Assembly: GCF_900107755.1 (NCBI RefSeq)
Contig: NZ_FNQR01000004.1
Coordinates: 186,001 to 250,000, forward strand
DNA length: 64,000 nucleotides
DNA from: Thalassobacillus cyri
GTDB lineage: Bacteria > Bacillota > Bacilli > Bacillales > Halobacillaceae
Direction of reading: 5' to 3'
Shown: piece after piece, positions 17,535-28,002 of the stretch
Numbering within the stretch: the first letter of the stretch is position 1
How the letters are laid out: each line of letters opens with the position of its first letter
Made by a program: the position numbers and the translations under genes
Notes under the pieces: generated by a model
What the model was told of the DNA's origin: nothing
Database searches by the model: none
Seen by the model: only the letters and a program-made list of their open reading frames with translations

Positions 17535-19214
17535 ATGAAACGTACCTGGTGGAAAGAGAGTGTCATTTATCAAATCTATCCCCGCAGCTTTAAGGACAGT
17601 AACAGTGACGGAATTGGTGATATTCCCGGTATTATCGAAAAGTTGGACTATTTAAAGGAACTGGGAATCGACGTGATCTGGCTGTCTCCAGTCTATGAGT
17701 CACCCAATGATGATAATGGCTATGATATTAGCGACTATCAAAAAATTATGGACGAATTCGGCACGATGGAAGATTGGGAGCGGATGCTTGCCGAGATACA
17801 TAATCGTGGGATGAAGCTGATCATGGATCTGGTCGTCAACCATACTTCAGACGAGCACTACTGGTTTATGGAAGCCAGGAAATCAAAAGATAATCCGTAT
17901 CGGGATTACTATATTTGGCGTCCTGGTGAAAACGGCAAGGAACCGAATAATTGGGAATCCGCCTTCAGTGGTTCTGCCTGGGAATACAATGAAGCTACAG
18001 CCGACTACTATCTGCACCTGTTTTCCAAGAAACAGCCTGACCTGAACTGGGAGAACCCAAAGCTTCGTTCTGAGGTTTTTAGCATGATTAAATGGTGGCT
18101 CGATAAAGGAATCGACGGTTTCCGCATGGATGTCATCAATTTCATTTCCAAAGATCCGAGCTATGCGGATGGGGAAATAGTGGAGGGGAAGCCTTATGCA
18201 TCCGGTGCCAAGTACTTCATGAACGGACCGAAAATCCACGACTACTTAAATGAAATGAATCAGGCAGTCCTGTCTGAATACGATATTATGACTGTAGGGG
18301 AGATGCCAGGGGTAACTCCGGAACAGGCAGAGCTCTATACACGGGAGAACCGGGAAGAATTGAATATGGTGTTCCATTTTGAACATATGGATCTGGATGC
18401 AGGCTCTGGCGGGAAATGGGACCTGCGGCCCTGGTCTTTAGTAGAGTTAAAAAAGATTTTTACAAAATGGCAGACACGGTTGTCGGATGAAGCCTGGAAT
18501 AGTCTTTACTGGAACAACCATGATCAGCCAAGAGTCGTATCGCGTTTTGGTAATGACTCAGAAGCTTATCGCGAGATTTCTGCTAAAATGCTGGCGACGG
18601 CTTTGCATATGATGAGAGGTACGCCGTATATCTACCAGGGGGAAGAGCTCGGGATGACGAATGTGCCTTTTGACAGTATCGAAGACTATCAGGATATTGA
18701 AACTTTGAATATGTATCATGAGAGAGTAGCAGCCGGTGAAAATCCTGATGAACTGTTGAAGGCCATCCATGTAAAGTCAAGAGATAATGCCCGCACTCCT
18801 GTTCAGTGGGACACTAGTAAACACGCAGGTTTTACAGATGGAGAGCCGTGGCTTGCGGTCAATCCGAATTATAAAACGATTAATGCTGAAGCTAATTTGA
18901 AGAACGGTGAATCCATCTTTCACTATTATAAGAAGTTGATTGCTCTTCGCAAACACCATGATATCATCGTATACGGGAACTATCGCCCACTTTTGGAAAA
19001 GGATGAAAAGATCTTTTCCTACATTCGTGAGCTGGGTGAAGAGAAACTGCTGGTAATCAATAACTTCACTGCTGAAGCCATTGATTTTATTATTCCGGAT
19101 GCATTTAAGGAGACAACTGAAAGCAAGCTCCTCATCAGCAATTACGAGGCAAATGATCAACTGCAGGATTTCACGTTAAAACCTTATGAAGCAAGAGTGT
19201 ATAAAACAAACTGA
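17535..19214 (+). CDS. GH13 alpha-glucosidase / oligo-1,6-glucosidase
   Basis: A 559-residue cytosolic GH13 enzyme. Family regions are visible: DLVVNHTSDEH (region I), GFRMDVINF with the nucleophile D (II), VGEMPG with the acid/base E (III) and WNNHDQPRVVSR (IV); a small beta domain ends the protein. The start at 17535 has AGGGAGGAA nearby and gives the usual MKRTWWKESVIYQIYPRSF. Relatives (MalL type) hydrolyse isomaltose, maltose and sometimes sucrose. Its closeness to the sucrose operon is suggestive, but no ScrR operator precedes it; a cre site does. Confidence 0.9.
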   Translation: MKRTWWKESVIYQIYPRSFKDSNSDGIGDIPGIIEKLDYLKELGIDVIWLSPVYESPNDDNGYDISDYQKIMDEFGTMEDWERMLAEIHNRGMKLIMDLVVNHTSDEHYWFMEARKSKDNPYRDYYIWRPGENGKEPNNWESAFSGSAWEYNEATADYYLHLFSKKQPDLNWENPKLRSEVFSMIKWWLDKGIDGFRMDVINFISKDPSYADGEIVEGKPYASGAKYFMNGPKIHDYLNEMNQAVLSEYDIMTVGEMPGVTPEQAELYTRENREELNMVFHFEHMDLDAGSGGKWDLRPWSLVELKKIFTKWQTRLSDEAWNSLYWNNHDQPRVVSRFGNDSEAYREISAKMLATALHMMRGTPYIYQGEELGMTNVPFDSIEDYQDIETLNMYHERVAAGENPDELLKAIHVKSRDNARTPVQWDTSKHAGFTDGEPWLAVNPNYKTINAEANLKNGESIFHYYKKLIALRKHHDIIVYGNYRPLLEKDEKIFSYIRELGEEKLLVINNFTAEAIDFIIPDAFKETTESKLLISNYEANDQLQDFTLKPYEARVYKTN

Positions 19215-19220
19215 CAAGAA

Positions 19221-19276
19221 AGCCCCGCCCCATGACCTCCATTACTCGGTGGAACTGGGGTGGGGCTATTATTTTT
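19221..19276 (+). terminator. Terminator after the alpha-glucosidase
   Basis: Strong AGCCCCGCCCCA/TGGGGTGGGGCT stem followed by ATTATTTTT. It also abuts the convergent chemoreceptor stop codon. Confidence 0.85.
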
Positions 19277-20927
19277 ATGCTGTTCTGAAATTCTGGACGA
19301 GCTCTTGCAGTTCTTCAGCCAAATTGGTGAGTGAAGCGGCGGAAGCGTTGATCTCTTCCATGGAAGCAAGCTGCTGCTCAGAAGCTGAAGCTACGCTATG
19401 AGCGCTGTCGCTGTTCTGTCGGGCAACCTCAGCTGTTTCATGGACTGCTTTGGTTACTTTATCTGTGCTCTCGTTGATCTTGTCGGATATCGAAGTAATT
19501 GCTTTAATTTCTTCTGCCACATCATTCATGCCAGTTAAGATAGCCTCAAAATGGTCTGCCGTTTGAAGCGTTACCTTCCTTCCGTTCTGTACACGTTCCT
19601 TTACTGCATCCATCGATCCCACGGAATGCTCCGTGTCTGTCTGTATGTCATTGATCAAATTTTGAATTTGTCCGGCAGCGTTGGCCGTTTGCTCCGCTAA
19701 TTTCCGAACCTCATCTGCCACAACAGCAAACCCTTTACCGCTTTCCCCCGCTCGTGCTGCTTCAATTGCCGCATTCAGAGCCAGCAAGTTGGTTTGATCA
19801 GCCACTTCGGTAATTATTCTGGTTATATTGTTAATTTCTTTAGAACTCTTTTCCAGGGACCGGACAGATTGATCTGTTTCTTCTACAGAAGAGGTGATAG
19901 CTTCCATTTGGTTGACTGTTTCCTGCACAGATTTTTGGCCATCCATGGCCATGCGTTGCGAGGTGTGAGCTAAATTACTGACTACATCAGCGCTTGCGAT
20001 AATATGTTTCACACCTTTCGCCATTTCTCCTACTGTCGTGGAACTGTCTTCCACCATTTGATTTTGCTGTTCGGTACCGGCTGATACTTCCTGCATTGCT
20101 CCAGTAATCTGTTCCGTGCCACGACTGGTTTCATCCGCGCTTGCCGACAGCTCCTCAGCAGAAGCGGCAACTTGTTCAGAAGTTGATCCTATTGTGGATA
20201 TTAACTGCTGTAAATTTTCTATCATTACATTGAATGAATGATTCAAGGTTCCCAGTTCATCTTTCGTGTCGATTACTGTTGACTCTACATTTAAATCCCC
20301 ACTGGCTACTAATGTAGCTTTGTTGGAAAGGGAGCGGATGGTTCCGACCATTTTCCGCGTGAATAATACAGCAGCGGTTCCAGAAATGGATAATAAAGTG
20401 AACAGTGCTATTGCTGAAAACCATTGAATGGAGTTTATTTTATCAGTCAGATTTTGTTGGCCTTCCTCATAGCGCTCCTCAGCGTATATCGTCAATAAAT
20501 AGAGGTCGTTGACGATTCCCTTGGTACGAATGGATAACATTTTTGCTGCATTGGTATCCTGCTCAGCAAGCACTTCTTCCGTCGAAGCAGCAAGTGTCTG
20601 AAACTTTTGTTTAGCTTTATCCAATTGTTCTTGCTGCTGCCCGGTTGGCAAGGACTTTTCTAATTCGGCAATATGCTGCTCGGTTATAATAAGACTTCTT
20701 TCAATCTGTTCTTGATAGGCTGCCGATGGCGTTACACTATAATTGTTCAAAACGTTTTGCAAGGATGAAATGGAACCATTCAACTTCTCGACTCGAATCA
20801 AATTTTCTACATCGCCACTATTATCAGCATTGATTTGCGCCATTTGGAAAATGATAGCCCCAATGATCAAACCGGTAACCAATAATGGCAGCAGTATTAA
20901 TATCAACAATTTATACTTGATTTTCAT
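19275..20927 (-). CDS. Methyl-accepting chemotaxis protein
   Basis: A 550-residue chemoreceptor. Transmembrane segment 1 is at about residues 8-32, a four-helix-like sensor domain at about 33-180, transmembrane segment 2 at about 181-203, then HAMP and the long coiled-coil signalling domain. The hairpin tip reads around [34 protein letters not shown]. The start at 20927 follows GGGGG; an upstream in-frame start overlaps the end of the lipoprotein gene and lacks a ribosome site. It is cotranscribed 17 bases behind a BMP-type lipoprotein, which may be its ligand-binding partner. A SigD-type promoter precedes the pair. Confidence 0.93.
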   Translation of the reverse strand: MKIKYKLLILILLPLLVTGLIIGAIIFQMAQINADNSGDVENLIRVEKLNGSISSLQNVLNNYSVTPSAAYQEQIERSLIITEQHIAELEKSLPTGQQQEQLDKAKQKFQTLAASTEEVLAEQDTNAAKMLSIRTKGIVNDLYLLTIYAEERYEEGQQNLTDKINSIQWFSAIALFTLLSISGTAAVLFTRKMVGTIRSLSNKATLVASGDLNVESTVIDTKDELGTLNHSFNVMIENLQQLISTIGSTSEQVAASAEELSASADETSRGTEQITGAMQEVSAGTEQQNQMVEDSSTTVGEMAKGVKHIIASADVVSNLAHTSQRMAMDGQKSVQETVNQMEAITSSVEETDQSVRSLEKSSKEINNITRIITEVADQTNLLALNAAIEAARAGESGKGFAVVADEVRKLAEQTANAAGQIQNLINDIQTDTEHSVGSMDAVKERVQNGRKVTLQTADHFEAILTGMNDVAEEIKAITSISDKINESTDKVTKAVHETAEVARQNSDSAHSVASASEQQLASMEEINASAASLTNLAEELQELVQNFRTA

Positions 20928-20944
20928 GCTCGTTTCCCCCTGCA

Positions 20945-21928
20945 TTATTTGCTGTTGATTGACCGGCTGCCCTCAGCTATTTCTGCTTTTAGTTCATTTA
21001 GTATTGCTTCTTCTTTTTCTGTGAGGGAGATCACCCTTACCGGTGCTAATCCAACGCCATTTTCTTCAATTCCCAGGATAATATGACTTTCCGTGAGCTC
21101 GCCTTGCTCTGTGAGTTGCTGTGCTACCTCAAACAAGCCCACATCGACTTTCTTCAGCATCGAAGTGACTACTGCCTTTTCCCCTAAAAAGTATTGATCA
21201 CTATCAACTCCGAATACATAGGTGCCTTGTTCCTGAGCTGCCTGAATAGCTCCAACTCCTGTAAAGCCTGCTGAGGGAAAGATATAATCAGAATCATTAT
21301 CAATCATTCCCTTAGCTATCGTGTAACCGAGCTTGTCATTACCAAAATCACCAGCGTATTCTACCAGTATTTCGGCATCTGGGTTGGTTTCCTTGACGCC
21401 TTGTTCGTAACCAGCACGGAATTTATTGATTAATGGTGTATCGAGGCCACCGATGAATCCTACTTTATCCGTCCTGGTTTTCATACCGGCAAGGGCCCCG
21501 ATTAAAAAGGAGCCTTCATGTTCTTCGAATGTGAGGCTTGTAATATTCTCCATCTCAGAGACTTCATCGACCAGTAAAAATTCCTGATCCGGGTGTTCTG
21601 CAGCAACTTTTTCTACTGCATCTTTCATTGTGAATCCGACAGCAATGACAAGTTCATTTCCTTGTTCTACTAACTCTTGCAGTCCTTGCTCATAAGTGCC
21701 AGTATCGGCAATTTCCCGGTAATCAAAAATGACCCCGAGCTCTTCACGCGCTCTTTCTAAGCCATTAAATGCGGAATCGGAAAAAGAAGAATCTCCCAGA
21801 CCACTATCGGAAAGCATGACACCGATATAGGTATACTCGTCAGCAGCAGCTTCTCCACTACCATTTGAACAGCCGCTTATTATAAATGACAGAACTATGG
21901 TACTTATCACTAACATCCATTTTTTCAT
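20945..21928 (-). CDS. BMP-family substrate-binding lipoprotein
   Basis: A 327-residue lipoprotein with signal peptide and lipobox ISGC (C20). The mature part resembles the basic membrane protein (BMP/Med) family, which includes nucleoside-binding proteins: [46 protein letters not shown] and [25 protein letters not shown] precedes the ATG. No ABC ATPase or permease is nearby; instead a chemoreceptor follows in the same transcript. It may therefore present a ligand to the receptor rather than feed a transporter. That role is inferred. Confidence 0.88.
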   Translation of the reverse strand: MKKWMLVISTIVLSFIISGCSNGSGEAAADEYTYIGVMLSDSGLGDSSFSDSAFNGLERAREELGVIFDYREIADTGTYEQGLQELVEQGNELVIAVGFTMKDAVEKVAAEHPDQEFLLVDEVSEMENITSLTFEEHEGSFLIGALAGMKTRTDKVGFIGGLDTPLINKFRAGYEQGVKETNPDAEILVEYAGDFGNDKLGYTIAKGMIDNDSDYIFPSAGFTGVGAIQAAQEQGTYVFGVDSDQYFLGEKAVVTSMLKKVDVGLFEVAQQLTEQGELTESHIILGIEENGVGLAPVRVISLTEKEEAILNELKAEIAEGSRSINSK

Positions 21929-21977
21929 ACTTATTTCCTCCTAGAATTCTAAGCTGGTATATTTCCTCACCTCCTAT

Positions 21978-22004
21978 TTCTCGGCAAAAATAATAGTGAA
22001 TTGA
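21978..22004 (-). promoter_or_regulatory. SigD-type promoter of the lipoprotein/chemoreceptor operon
   Basis: On the minus strand TCAA (22004-22001), 15 bases, then GCCGAGAA (21985-21978). This fits the SigD consensus TAAA-N15-GCCGATAT with exact spacing and lies about 50 bases ahead of the lipoprotein start, fitting a motility regulon member. Confidence 0.7.
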
Positions 22005-22168
22005 ATAGGGAAGGAAAAAAATATATGAAAACTTTGTGAGGTCTATAGGAAAAAGGGGAGGAAGGGTGAAAGGAAAAGATTTTTATATTCAGCTCAGTCT
22101 TTGCTTTCCCATTCAGTAACCAGGAATGTTATAATAGCGACATACATCAACAAAAAAGGGGTTTTATC

Positions 22169-23098
22169 ATGGCTAAAAAGTTAATTTTCGGACATAAAAA
22201 TCCGGATACTGACACAATTACGTCAGCACTTGTTTATGCTGATTTAAAGTCTAAAATTGGGGAGGACGTCGAGCCGGTCCGCTTGGGGGAGGTGAATGGC
22301 GAGACACAATTCGCGCTGGAGCAGTTCGGTGTAGAAGCACCACGTTTGATCGAAAAGGCGTCTGACGAAGTAGAGCAGGTCATCCTTGTCGACCATAACG
22401 AACGGCAGCAAAGCGTTGATGATATTGATGAAGTTCAGGTAATGGAAGTCATCGACCATCATCGTATTGCTAACTTTGAAACGCAGGGTCCTCTCTACTA
22501 CCGTGCCGAGCCGGTCGGTTGTACAGCAACGATCCTGAACAAATTATATAAGGAACACAATGTTGAGATCAGCAAGCAAATGGCTGGACTGATGGTATCA
22601 GCGATTATCTCTGACTCCTTATTATTCAAATCACCGACATGCACAGATGAAGATGTTGCAGCAGCGAAAGAACTAGAGAAAATCGCCGGTATTGATGCAG
22701 AAAAGTACGGTTTGGAAATGTTGAAAGCAGGAGCTGATATAAGCGGTAAAACGATGGCAGAGCTGATCAGCCTCGATGCCAAGAACTTCGACATGAGCGG
22801 TTCAAACGTCGAAGTAGCGCAGGTCAACACGGTTGATACAAGTGAAGTACTTGCTAACCAGGCTGAGATTGAAGCAGAAATGCAAAATGCGATCGATGAA
22901 AAAGGTCTGGATTTATTTGTGTTCGTGGTCACTGATATTTTGACGAACGATTCGACGGCAGTAGTGCTGGGGAATAAGTCAGCTGCTGTTGAAAAAGCTT
23001 TTGACGTTACATTGTCTGAGAATAAAGCAGTCTTAAAAGGCGTCGTTTCCCGCAAGAAACAAATTGTACCACCACTTACCGAAGCGTTATCTTCCTAA
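22169..23098 (+). CDS. ppaC: Manganese-dependent inorganic pyrophosphatase
   Basis: A 309-residue family II pyrophosphatase of the DHH superfamily, hydrolysing pyrophosphate in the cytosol. Motifs are GHKNPDTDT at residue 8, VDHNE near 75 and DHHRI near 97. The C-terminal DHHA2 domain ends with the [10 protein letters not shown] substrate loop. Full typical length. AAAAGGGG precedes the ATG. It stands alone with a strong bidirectional terminator behind it. Confidence 0.96.
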   Translation: MAKKLIFGHKNPDTDTITSALVYADLKSKIGEDVEPVRLGEVNGETQFALEQFGVEAPRLIEKASDEVEQVILVDHNERQQSVDDIDEVQVMEVIDHHRIANFETQGPLYYRAEPVGCTATILNKLYKEHNVEISKQMAGLMVSAIISDSLLFKSPTCTDEDVAAAKELEKIAGIDAEKYGLEMLKAGADISGKTMAELISLDAKNFDMSGSNVEVAQVNTVDTSEVLANQAEIEAEMQNAIDEKGLDLFVFVVTDILTNDSTAVVLGNKSAAVEKAFDVTLSENKAVLKGVVSRKKQIVPPLTEALSS

Positions 23099-23099
23099 T

Positions 23100-23146
23100 A
23101 AAAAAGCATGCTTGCCGGATTAATAACCGGCACAGCATGCTTTTTT
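23100..23146. terminator. Bidirectional terminator between ppaC and the ROK repressor
   Basis: Long inverted repeat AAAAAAGCATGC...GCATGCTTTTTT with an inner GCCGG/CCGGC stem; works for both convergent genes. Confidence 0.92.
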
Positions 23147-24356
23147 ATTGTCTTACAAAAAATTCTTCAAGTATCAGGACACATGCCCCTATCGCTGATC
23201 CATTTTCGCCTAGTTTTGCCAGCACGATAGAGGTTTCTTTCGCTTTTTGAGTTAATCCTCTTGCTTGAATCGTTTCTTCAAGCCCCGTCATTAAAAAATC
23301 TCCAGCTTTAGAAACACCACCGCCGATTATAATCCTTTTCGGATTCAATGTATGGATAAGATTGACTAATCCGATTCCCAAATAACGCCCTGTTTGGCTT
23401 AATAATTCTATGCTGAAGTCATCACCTTCAAGAGCGGCCAGGTAAACGATTTCACCATCGATTTTTTCCAGGTCATGATCGACTAATTCTAGTATCTTTG
23501 ATTTTTTTCCAGTCTTAAGTTCTTTTTTCGCCCGTTCTCCGATTGCTGGGCCATTTGCGAGCGTTTGAAGACAGCCATAATTGCCACAAGAACATTTAGG
23601 TCCTGATAAATCAATCGTCACATGACCGATTTCTCCTGCGATACTGTCCTCCCCGTGAAAAAGTCGGCCGTTAATCATCACTCCAGCCCCAATTCCGTGA
23701 CCTACATTGACCCCGACCATATTATCTGCATCATTTCCATTACCGAACCAGGATTCACCAAGGGTCATTGTTCTTGCATCATTCTCGACTTTTACAATCA
23801 TTTTAAATTCTTCTTCGAGTACTTCCTTGATCGGAATATTGTATAGTTGAAAAGAGGGAGCGAACAGAGAAATACCATGAGTGACATCTACGATACCATG
23901 CATCCCGACCCCAATGCCGATGAATTTCTCTGGATCGTTCTTTGCTGGACTTAACAAATGATAGATTCCTTCTTTCATCGTTGAAAGAATCTCCGCTTCA
24001 TCTGGATGCTCTTTGATTTCAAAGGATGTTTGGTCCTTCAATTCTCCAAACAGATTCGTTACTACGAAGTTCATTTTGAATCTTCCTACATCTATTCCGA
24101 TAATATAAAAATTATCTGCATTTATCTCTAATAATGTGGGCTTCCTCCCTCCTTGCGAAGCACCTTGCGTTGTTTCAATTACAAAATTGCTGGCGATCAA
24201 TTCTTTGACGATATTTCCGACTGTAGGAGGAGTCAAGCTTGATTGTTTAGCGATTTCTGCCCGGGAAATAGGCCCTTGTTCACGGATCATATTCAAAATT
24301 ATTGAACGGTTTATAGATTTCATTAATTGAAAACTGCCACGTCTATACTTGGACAT
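23145..24356 (-). CDS. ROK-family transcriptional repressor (XylR/NagC type)
   Basis: A 403-residue regulator. An N-terminal winged HTH (about 15-65, ISRAEIAKQSSLTPPTVGNIVKELI) is joined to a full ROK domain with sugar-site GIDVG and the zinc motif CSCGNYGCLQ; the last position is Q where E is common. AGGAAATG precedes the start on the minus strand. It is divergent from the galactoside binding-protein gene at 24647, and similar AT-rich palindromic motifs occur before that gene and before the permeases. It is therefore the probable local repressor; the inducing sugar is unknown. Confidence 0.88.
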   Translation of the reverse strand: MSKYRRGSFQLMKSINRSIILNMIREQGPISRAEIAKQSSLTPPTVGNIVKELIASNFVIETTQGASQGGRKPTLLEINADNFYIIGIDVGRFKMNFVVTNLFGELKDQTSFEIKEHPDEAEILSTMKEGIYHLLSPAKNDPEKFIGIGVGMHGIVDVTHGISLFAPSFQLYNIPIKEVLEEEFKMIVKVENDARTMTLGESWFGNGNDADNMVGVNVGHGIGAGVMINGRLFHGEDSIAGEIGHVTIDLSGPKCSCGNYGCLQTLANGPAIGERAKKELKTGKKSKILELVDHDLEKIDGEIVYLAALEGDDFSIELLSQTGRYLGIGLVNLIHTLNPKRIIIGGGVSKAGDFLMTGLEETIQARGLTQKAKETSIVLAKLGENGSAIGACVLILEEFFVRQ

Positions 24357-24578
24357 ATCATTTCCTCCAACTGGATTGATACTTGTATCATACCATATCT
24401 ATCCATTCTTAAGAAAATTAATTTAAAAAGTCTTTCTTTCTTATAATATTGTACAAACCCCATTAAACTTAAAGGTTTTTTACTAAAAATATGTTAGATA
24501 TAGATTTACATCTTTATTCAATTTAGGAATTTTTCAAAAAAACTTTTCATTCTAAAAAGAATTATGATAACTTATAGG

Positions 24579-24594
24579 TAAGTTAATTAATTTA
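24579..24594. promoter_or_regulatory. Candidate operator shared with 26070-26090
   Basis: TAAGTTAATTAATTTA contains the palindrome TTAATTAA. Nearly the same string precedes the permease genes. It is a likely binding site for the divergent ROK repressor; this rests only on the repeat and placement. Confidence 0.45.
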
Positions 24595-24646
24595 TTTTAT
24601 GAAGTTTTGGAACCGTATTCAAAAAAAAGGGGAGGAAAATAATCCA

Positions 24647-25954
24647 ATGAAGAAATGGTTGAAAGGTTTTCTGGTATTAGCTTTGATTACTGGTCTCCTG
24701 GCTGCTTGTTCTAACAATGAAAGCAGTGGCAATGAAGGAGGAGATGGTGGCGAGCCAAATGGGGAAATAACGATATGGGGTTGGAACGTAGCAGCCCAAT
24801 CCATGGAATTGGCCGTTGAAGGATTTCAAGAAGAGTATCCAGATGTTGAAGTGAAAGTAGAAGACATAGGCCGTCTTGATGTATATGAAAAACTGACAGT
24901 AGGACTGGCTTCAGGAGGGAATGGACTTCCGGATGTCGTATTAGTAGAATCCGATCGTCTTGCAAACTACCAAAACGAGTTTCCTGATGGTCTTCTCAAT
25001 CTTTCTGAGATGGGGTATGACAAACACGAAAGTAAATTTGGCGAGTACAAAAAATCAGTGACTCAGGATAAGAATGGCGACTTCTTCGCTGCCCCTTGGG
25101 ATATCGGACCTACTGGTGTCTTCTACCGTACTGATATTTTTGAGGAAGCTGGAGTAAATCCAGAAGATATTCAAACATGGGAAGATTATATTGAGGCAGG
25201 AAAGCAGATCAAAGAAAAAACAGGGAAGAAAATGGTACCTATCGACATTGCTAAAGATGATGCACTATACCGTATGATGCTGAACCAGCAAGGAACCTAC
25301 TACTTTGATGGAGAAGGGAACATCGATGTGACATCAGATGCCTCTAAAAATGCATTTAATGTCATCAATCAGTTGAATGAAGAAGGTTTAGTATTGAATA
25401 ATGATGGCTGGAATGGTGTTGTTTCCGCCACAGTAAATGGTGAAGTTGCTACTGTACCTTTCGGTGTCTGGTATACAGGGACGATAATGGATCAGGCACC
25501 TGACCAAAAAGGCCAGTGGGGTGTATTCAAGCTTCCCGCTTTTGAAGAAGGTGGAAACAGGGCAGCTAACCTTGGAGGGTCTGATCTGGTAATCCCATCT
25601 GCTACAGACAATAAAGAGGCTGCATATGCCTTTGTTGAATACTTTACTACAAAAGTAGAACCGCAAATGACAGCTCTGAAAGAAAAAGGTATTTTCCCAT
25701 CTTTGAATGCGGCTTACGAAGAGGATTACTTCAACCAAGAGTCCGAGTTCTTCTCTAATCAGAAGATTTTCAAAATGTTTGCAGAACAAGTTCCTGAAAT
25801 TCCTGCAGCCAATTATACGTCCGACTATGCAAGAGCGTTCAAGATCATGTCTGACACCCAGGCTGACATTCTATTGAATGGAACAGAACTTGATAAGGCG
25901 TTGAAAAAAGCGGCGGATAAATTAGAAAGTGATACAGGCCGTAATGTGAATTGA
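24647..25954 (+). CDS. Sugar ABC transporter substrate-binding lipoprotein
   Basis: A 435-residue lipoprotein with signal peptide and lipobox LAAC (C21). The mature protein is a family 1 extracellular solute-binding protein (ITIWGWN, FQEEYPDVEVKVEDIG, PDVVLVESDRL). The start at ATG 24647 follows GGGGAGGAAA; an upstream in-frame ATG at 24599 lacks a ribosome site. Together with the two permeases and the galactosidases it probably captures alpha- and/or beta-galactosides such as raffinose or melibiose. A terminator separates it from the permeases, which allows high binding-protein output. Confidence 0.92.
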   Translation: MKKWLKGFLVLALITGLLAACSNNESSGNEGGDGGEPNGEITIWGWNVAAQSMELAVEGFQEEYPDVEVKVEDIGRLDVYEKLTVGLASGGNGLPDVVLVESDRLANYQNEFPDGLLNLSEMGYDKHESKFGEYKKSVTQDKNGDFFAAPWDIGPTGVFYRTDIFEEAGVNPEDIQTWEDYIEAGKQIKEKTGKKMVPIDIAKDDALYRMMLNQQGTYYFDGEGNIDVTSDASKNAFNVINQLNEEGLVLNNDGWNGVVSATVNGEVATVPFGVWYTGTIMDQAPDQKGQWGVFKLPAFEEGGNRAANLGGSDLVIPSATDNKEAAYAFVEYFTTKVEPQMTALKEKGIFPSLNAAYEEDYFNQESEFFSNQKIFKMFAEQVPEIPAANYTSDYARAFKIMSDTQADILLNGTELDKALKKAADKLESDTGRNVN

Positions 25955-25975
25955 TTTAATGGAATGCCTGGTGTG

Positions 25976-26020
25976 AAAGTCGGCTGAGATCCTTATAGTA
26001 GGATTTCAGCCGACTTTTTT
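25976..26020 (+). terminator. Terminator after the binding-protein gene
   Basis: AAAGTCGGCTG/CAGCCGACTTTTTT with inner GATCC/GGAT pairing; strong stem and T run. Confidence 0.88.
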
Positions 26021-26069
26021 ATGTTTTTTGAAAATTATCAAGACATCTCTCATCTGTTATGTTAACATT

Positions 26070-26090
26070 AAGTTAATTAAATTAATTTAC
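26070..26090. promoter_or_regulatory. Candidate operator, second copy
   Basis: A TAAGTTAATTAA core followed by ATTAATTTA. It shares 12 consecutive bases with 24579-24590 and lies upstream of the permease genes. A third TTAATTAA occurs at 30262-30269 just before the symporter gene. Confidence 0.4.
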
Positions 26091-26148
26091 AAAGTGGAAT
26101 GCTACATATCCGGCTTTGGTTAGAAGTTGCGTTTTTAAAACAATGATA

Positions 26149-26162
26149 TGTAAGCGAATTCT
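26149..26162. promoter_or_regulatory. Candidate CcpA site (cre)
   Basis: TGTAAGCGAATTCT agrees with the cre consensus at 12 of 14 positions and lies 29 bases ahead of the first permease start. Confidence 0.5.
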
Positions 26163-26190
26163 TTAATGATTTGTGAGGAGGGTGACCAGC

Positions 26191-27102
26191 TTGAGTCAAC
26201 TGAAAGCAGAAACACAGATTAATGGTAAACGGCAAAGAAAGCGTTGGATTACACCAAAGAATGTACCTTATTTATTTATTCTTCCAGCGTTGACTTTCTT
26301 TATGATTTTCACTGTTTATCCTGTGATTTCTTCTCTTCTATTAAGCTTTCAGAAGAGAGAAGGGGGAGAATACGTATTTGCAGGTCTTTCAAATTATGCT
26401 CGGCTTTTCCAGGATGAGTTGTTTTTCAAAGCTTTAGGGAATACATTTTTAATTTTACTTATCCAAGTTCCCATTCAATTATTTTTAGCTGTAGTCATTG
26501 CGGTTGCATTGAATTCTCAAATGGTTAAGTTAAAGGGGTTTTTCCGGGTATCTTTCTTCATGCCCGCTATTACTGCACTTGTAGCTTCCTCGATAATTTT
26601 CATGATCATGCTCGATGAAAATTATGGTCTCGTCAACTATCTATTGTCGTTTTTTGGTATCGAACCGATAGCTTGGCTGTCTGATCCTTTTTGGGCAAAG
26701 GTGGCTTTGATGGTTGCAATCACCTGGCGCTGGACAGGGTATAACATGGTGATTTTCTTGGCTGGACTGCAGAATATCCCTGGATCACTGTATGAAGCAG
26801 CTGAGATGGATGGGGCAGGTAAACTCCGACAGTTCTTCTATATAACTGTTCCCCAGCTGAAGCCAATCTTTTTATTCACATTCGTTTTATCTACTATCGG
26901 TACTTTGCAGCTTTTCGATGAACCTTATATTTTGACAGAAGGCGGACCTAACAACTCTACATTGACGATTACGCTTTATTTGTACCAGCATGGCTTCAAG
27001 TATTTTGATTTTGGTTATGCTTCAGCAATCGCTTATATTCTTGTGTTGATTATCGGGGTGCTTTCTTGGGGACAAATGAAATTGGCAGGTGAGAATGATT
27101 GA
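26191..27102 (+). CDS. Sugar ABC transporter permease (MalF/LacF type)
   Basis: A 303-residue inner membrane permease with six predicted spans and the EAA loop YEAAEMDGAGKLRQFFYITVPQLKP that contacts the ATPase. I choose TTG 26191 because GAGGAGGGTGA lies directly upstream; in-frame GTG codons further up overlap that ribosome site. It overlaps the next permease by one base (TGATG). No ATPase gene is in the locus, so a shared MsmX-type ATPase elsewhere is expected. Confidence 0.88.
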   Translation: MSQLKAETQINGKRQRKRWITPKNVPYLFILPALTFFMIFTVYPVISSLLLSFQKREGGEYVFAGLSNYARLFQDELFFKALGNTFLILLIQVPIQLFLAVVIAVALNSQMVKLKGFFRVSFFMPAITALVASSIIFMIMLDENYGLVNYLLSFFGIEPIAWLSDPFWAKVALMVAITWRWTGYNMVIFLAGLQNIPGSLYEAAEMDGAGKLRQFFYITVPQLKPIFLFTFVLSTIGTLQLFDEPYILTEGGPNNSTLTITLYLYQHGFKYFDFGYASAIAYILVLIIGVLSWGQMKLAGEND

Positions 27103-27929
27103 TGAAGAAAAATAACACGCTTAAAAAAATCTCTTTATATGTGTTCTTGGTTATCGGGGTCATCCTCTCCGTGTTCCCTTTTTATTGGATGTTTGTGGGA
27201 GCGACTAATCCCTCTGGAGAAATTTTCAGTGTACCACCCAACTTCCTGCCCGGGGATTATGGATGGGAAAACTTTAAAAACCTTAACGAAAACATAGGGA
27301 TAATACGCGTGATGGGCAACTCGTTGTTCATTACATTGACGTTCACCGCGTTGTCTACAATCGTATGTACGGCAGCCGGTTACGCATTTGCAAAATTCAG
27401 TTTCAAAGGACGTAATCCGATCTTCTTCTTGCTGTTAGTTGCAATCATGATTCCATATCATGTGACGTTGATTCCGTTATTTGAAATTTTTGCGAAGGTT
27501 GATTGGCTGAATACATTCCAGGCGGTCATACTGCCTCAAATTGCTTATCCATTTGCCATATTTTTGATGCGTCAGAATATGCAAGCGATACCAGATTCTT
27601 TATTAGAAGCAGCCAGAGTTGATGGGGCTGGAGAGTTTCACATTTTCTTCCGAATGGTACTTCCTGTCATGAGGCCGGCACTGGCTGCGGTAGCTATATT
27701 TCTATTCATGTTCCAATGGAATAACTTCATTTGGCCGCTGGTCGTGCTGCAATCACAGGACATGTATACCTTGCCAGTAGCGCTTTCCAGTCTGGTAGGG
27801 ATGTCGAGAATCGACTATGGCCAAGTTATGATGGGCACTACTTTGTCCACCCTCCCGATTATGATTTTCTTTTTGCTATTGCAACGTCAATTTATTTCCG
27901 GAATCCTTGGTGGCTCTGTAAAAGAATAA
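27102..27929 (+). CDS. Sugar ABC transporter permease (MalG/LacG type)
   Basis: A 275-residue permease, partner of the preceding one. It has six membrane spans and the EAA motif LLEAARVDGAGEFHIFFRMVLPVMRP. The ATG overlaps the upstream stop by one base and an AGGTGAG site precedes it. The alpha-galactosidase gene starts 73 bases downstream, so both are likely on one transcript. Confidence 0.92.
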   Translation: MKKNNTLKKISLYVFLVIGVILSVFPFYWMFVGATNPSGEIFSVPPNFLPGDYGWENFKNLNENIGIIRVMGNSLFITLTFTALSTIVCTAAGYAFAKFSFKGRNPIFFLLLVAIMIPYHVTLIPLFEIFAKVDWLNTFQAVILPQIAYPFAIFLMRQNMQAIPDSLLEAARVDGAGEFHIFFRMVLPVMRPALAAVAIFLFMFQWNNFIWPLVVLQSQDMYTLPVALSSLVGMSRIDYGQVMMGTTLSTLPIMIFFLLLQRQFISGILGGSVKE

Positions 27930-28002
27930 AAGGAAAAGGTAAGGGAGGGAATTCTCTTTTACCTTTTTCTTATCCTCTAAATTGATATAAAGGATGAGTG
28001 AC

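Noticed and set aside
22498-23055. 185-codon minus-strand frame opposite ppaC
   Set aside because: Serine-rich shadow of a well-conserved pyrophosphatase gene; no ribosome site.
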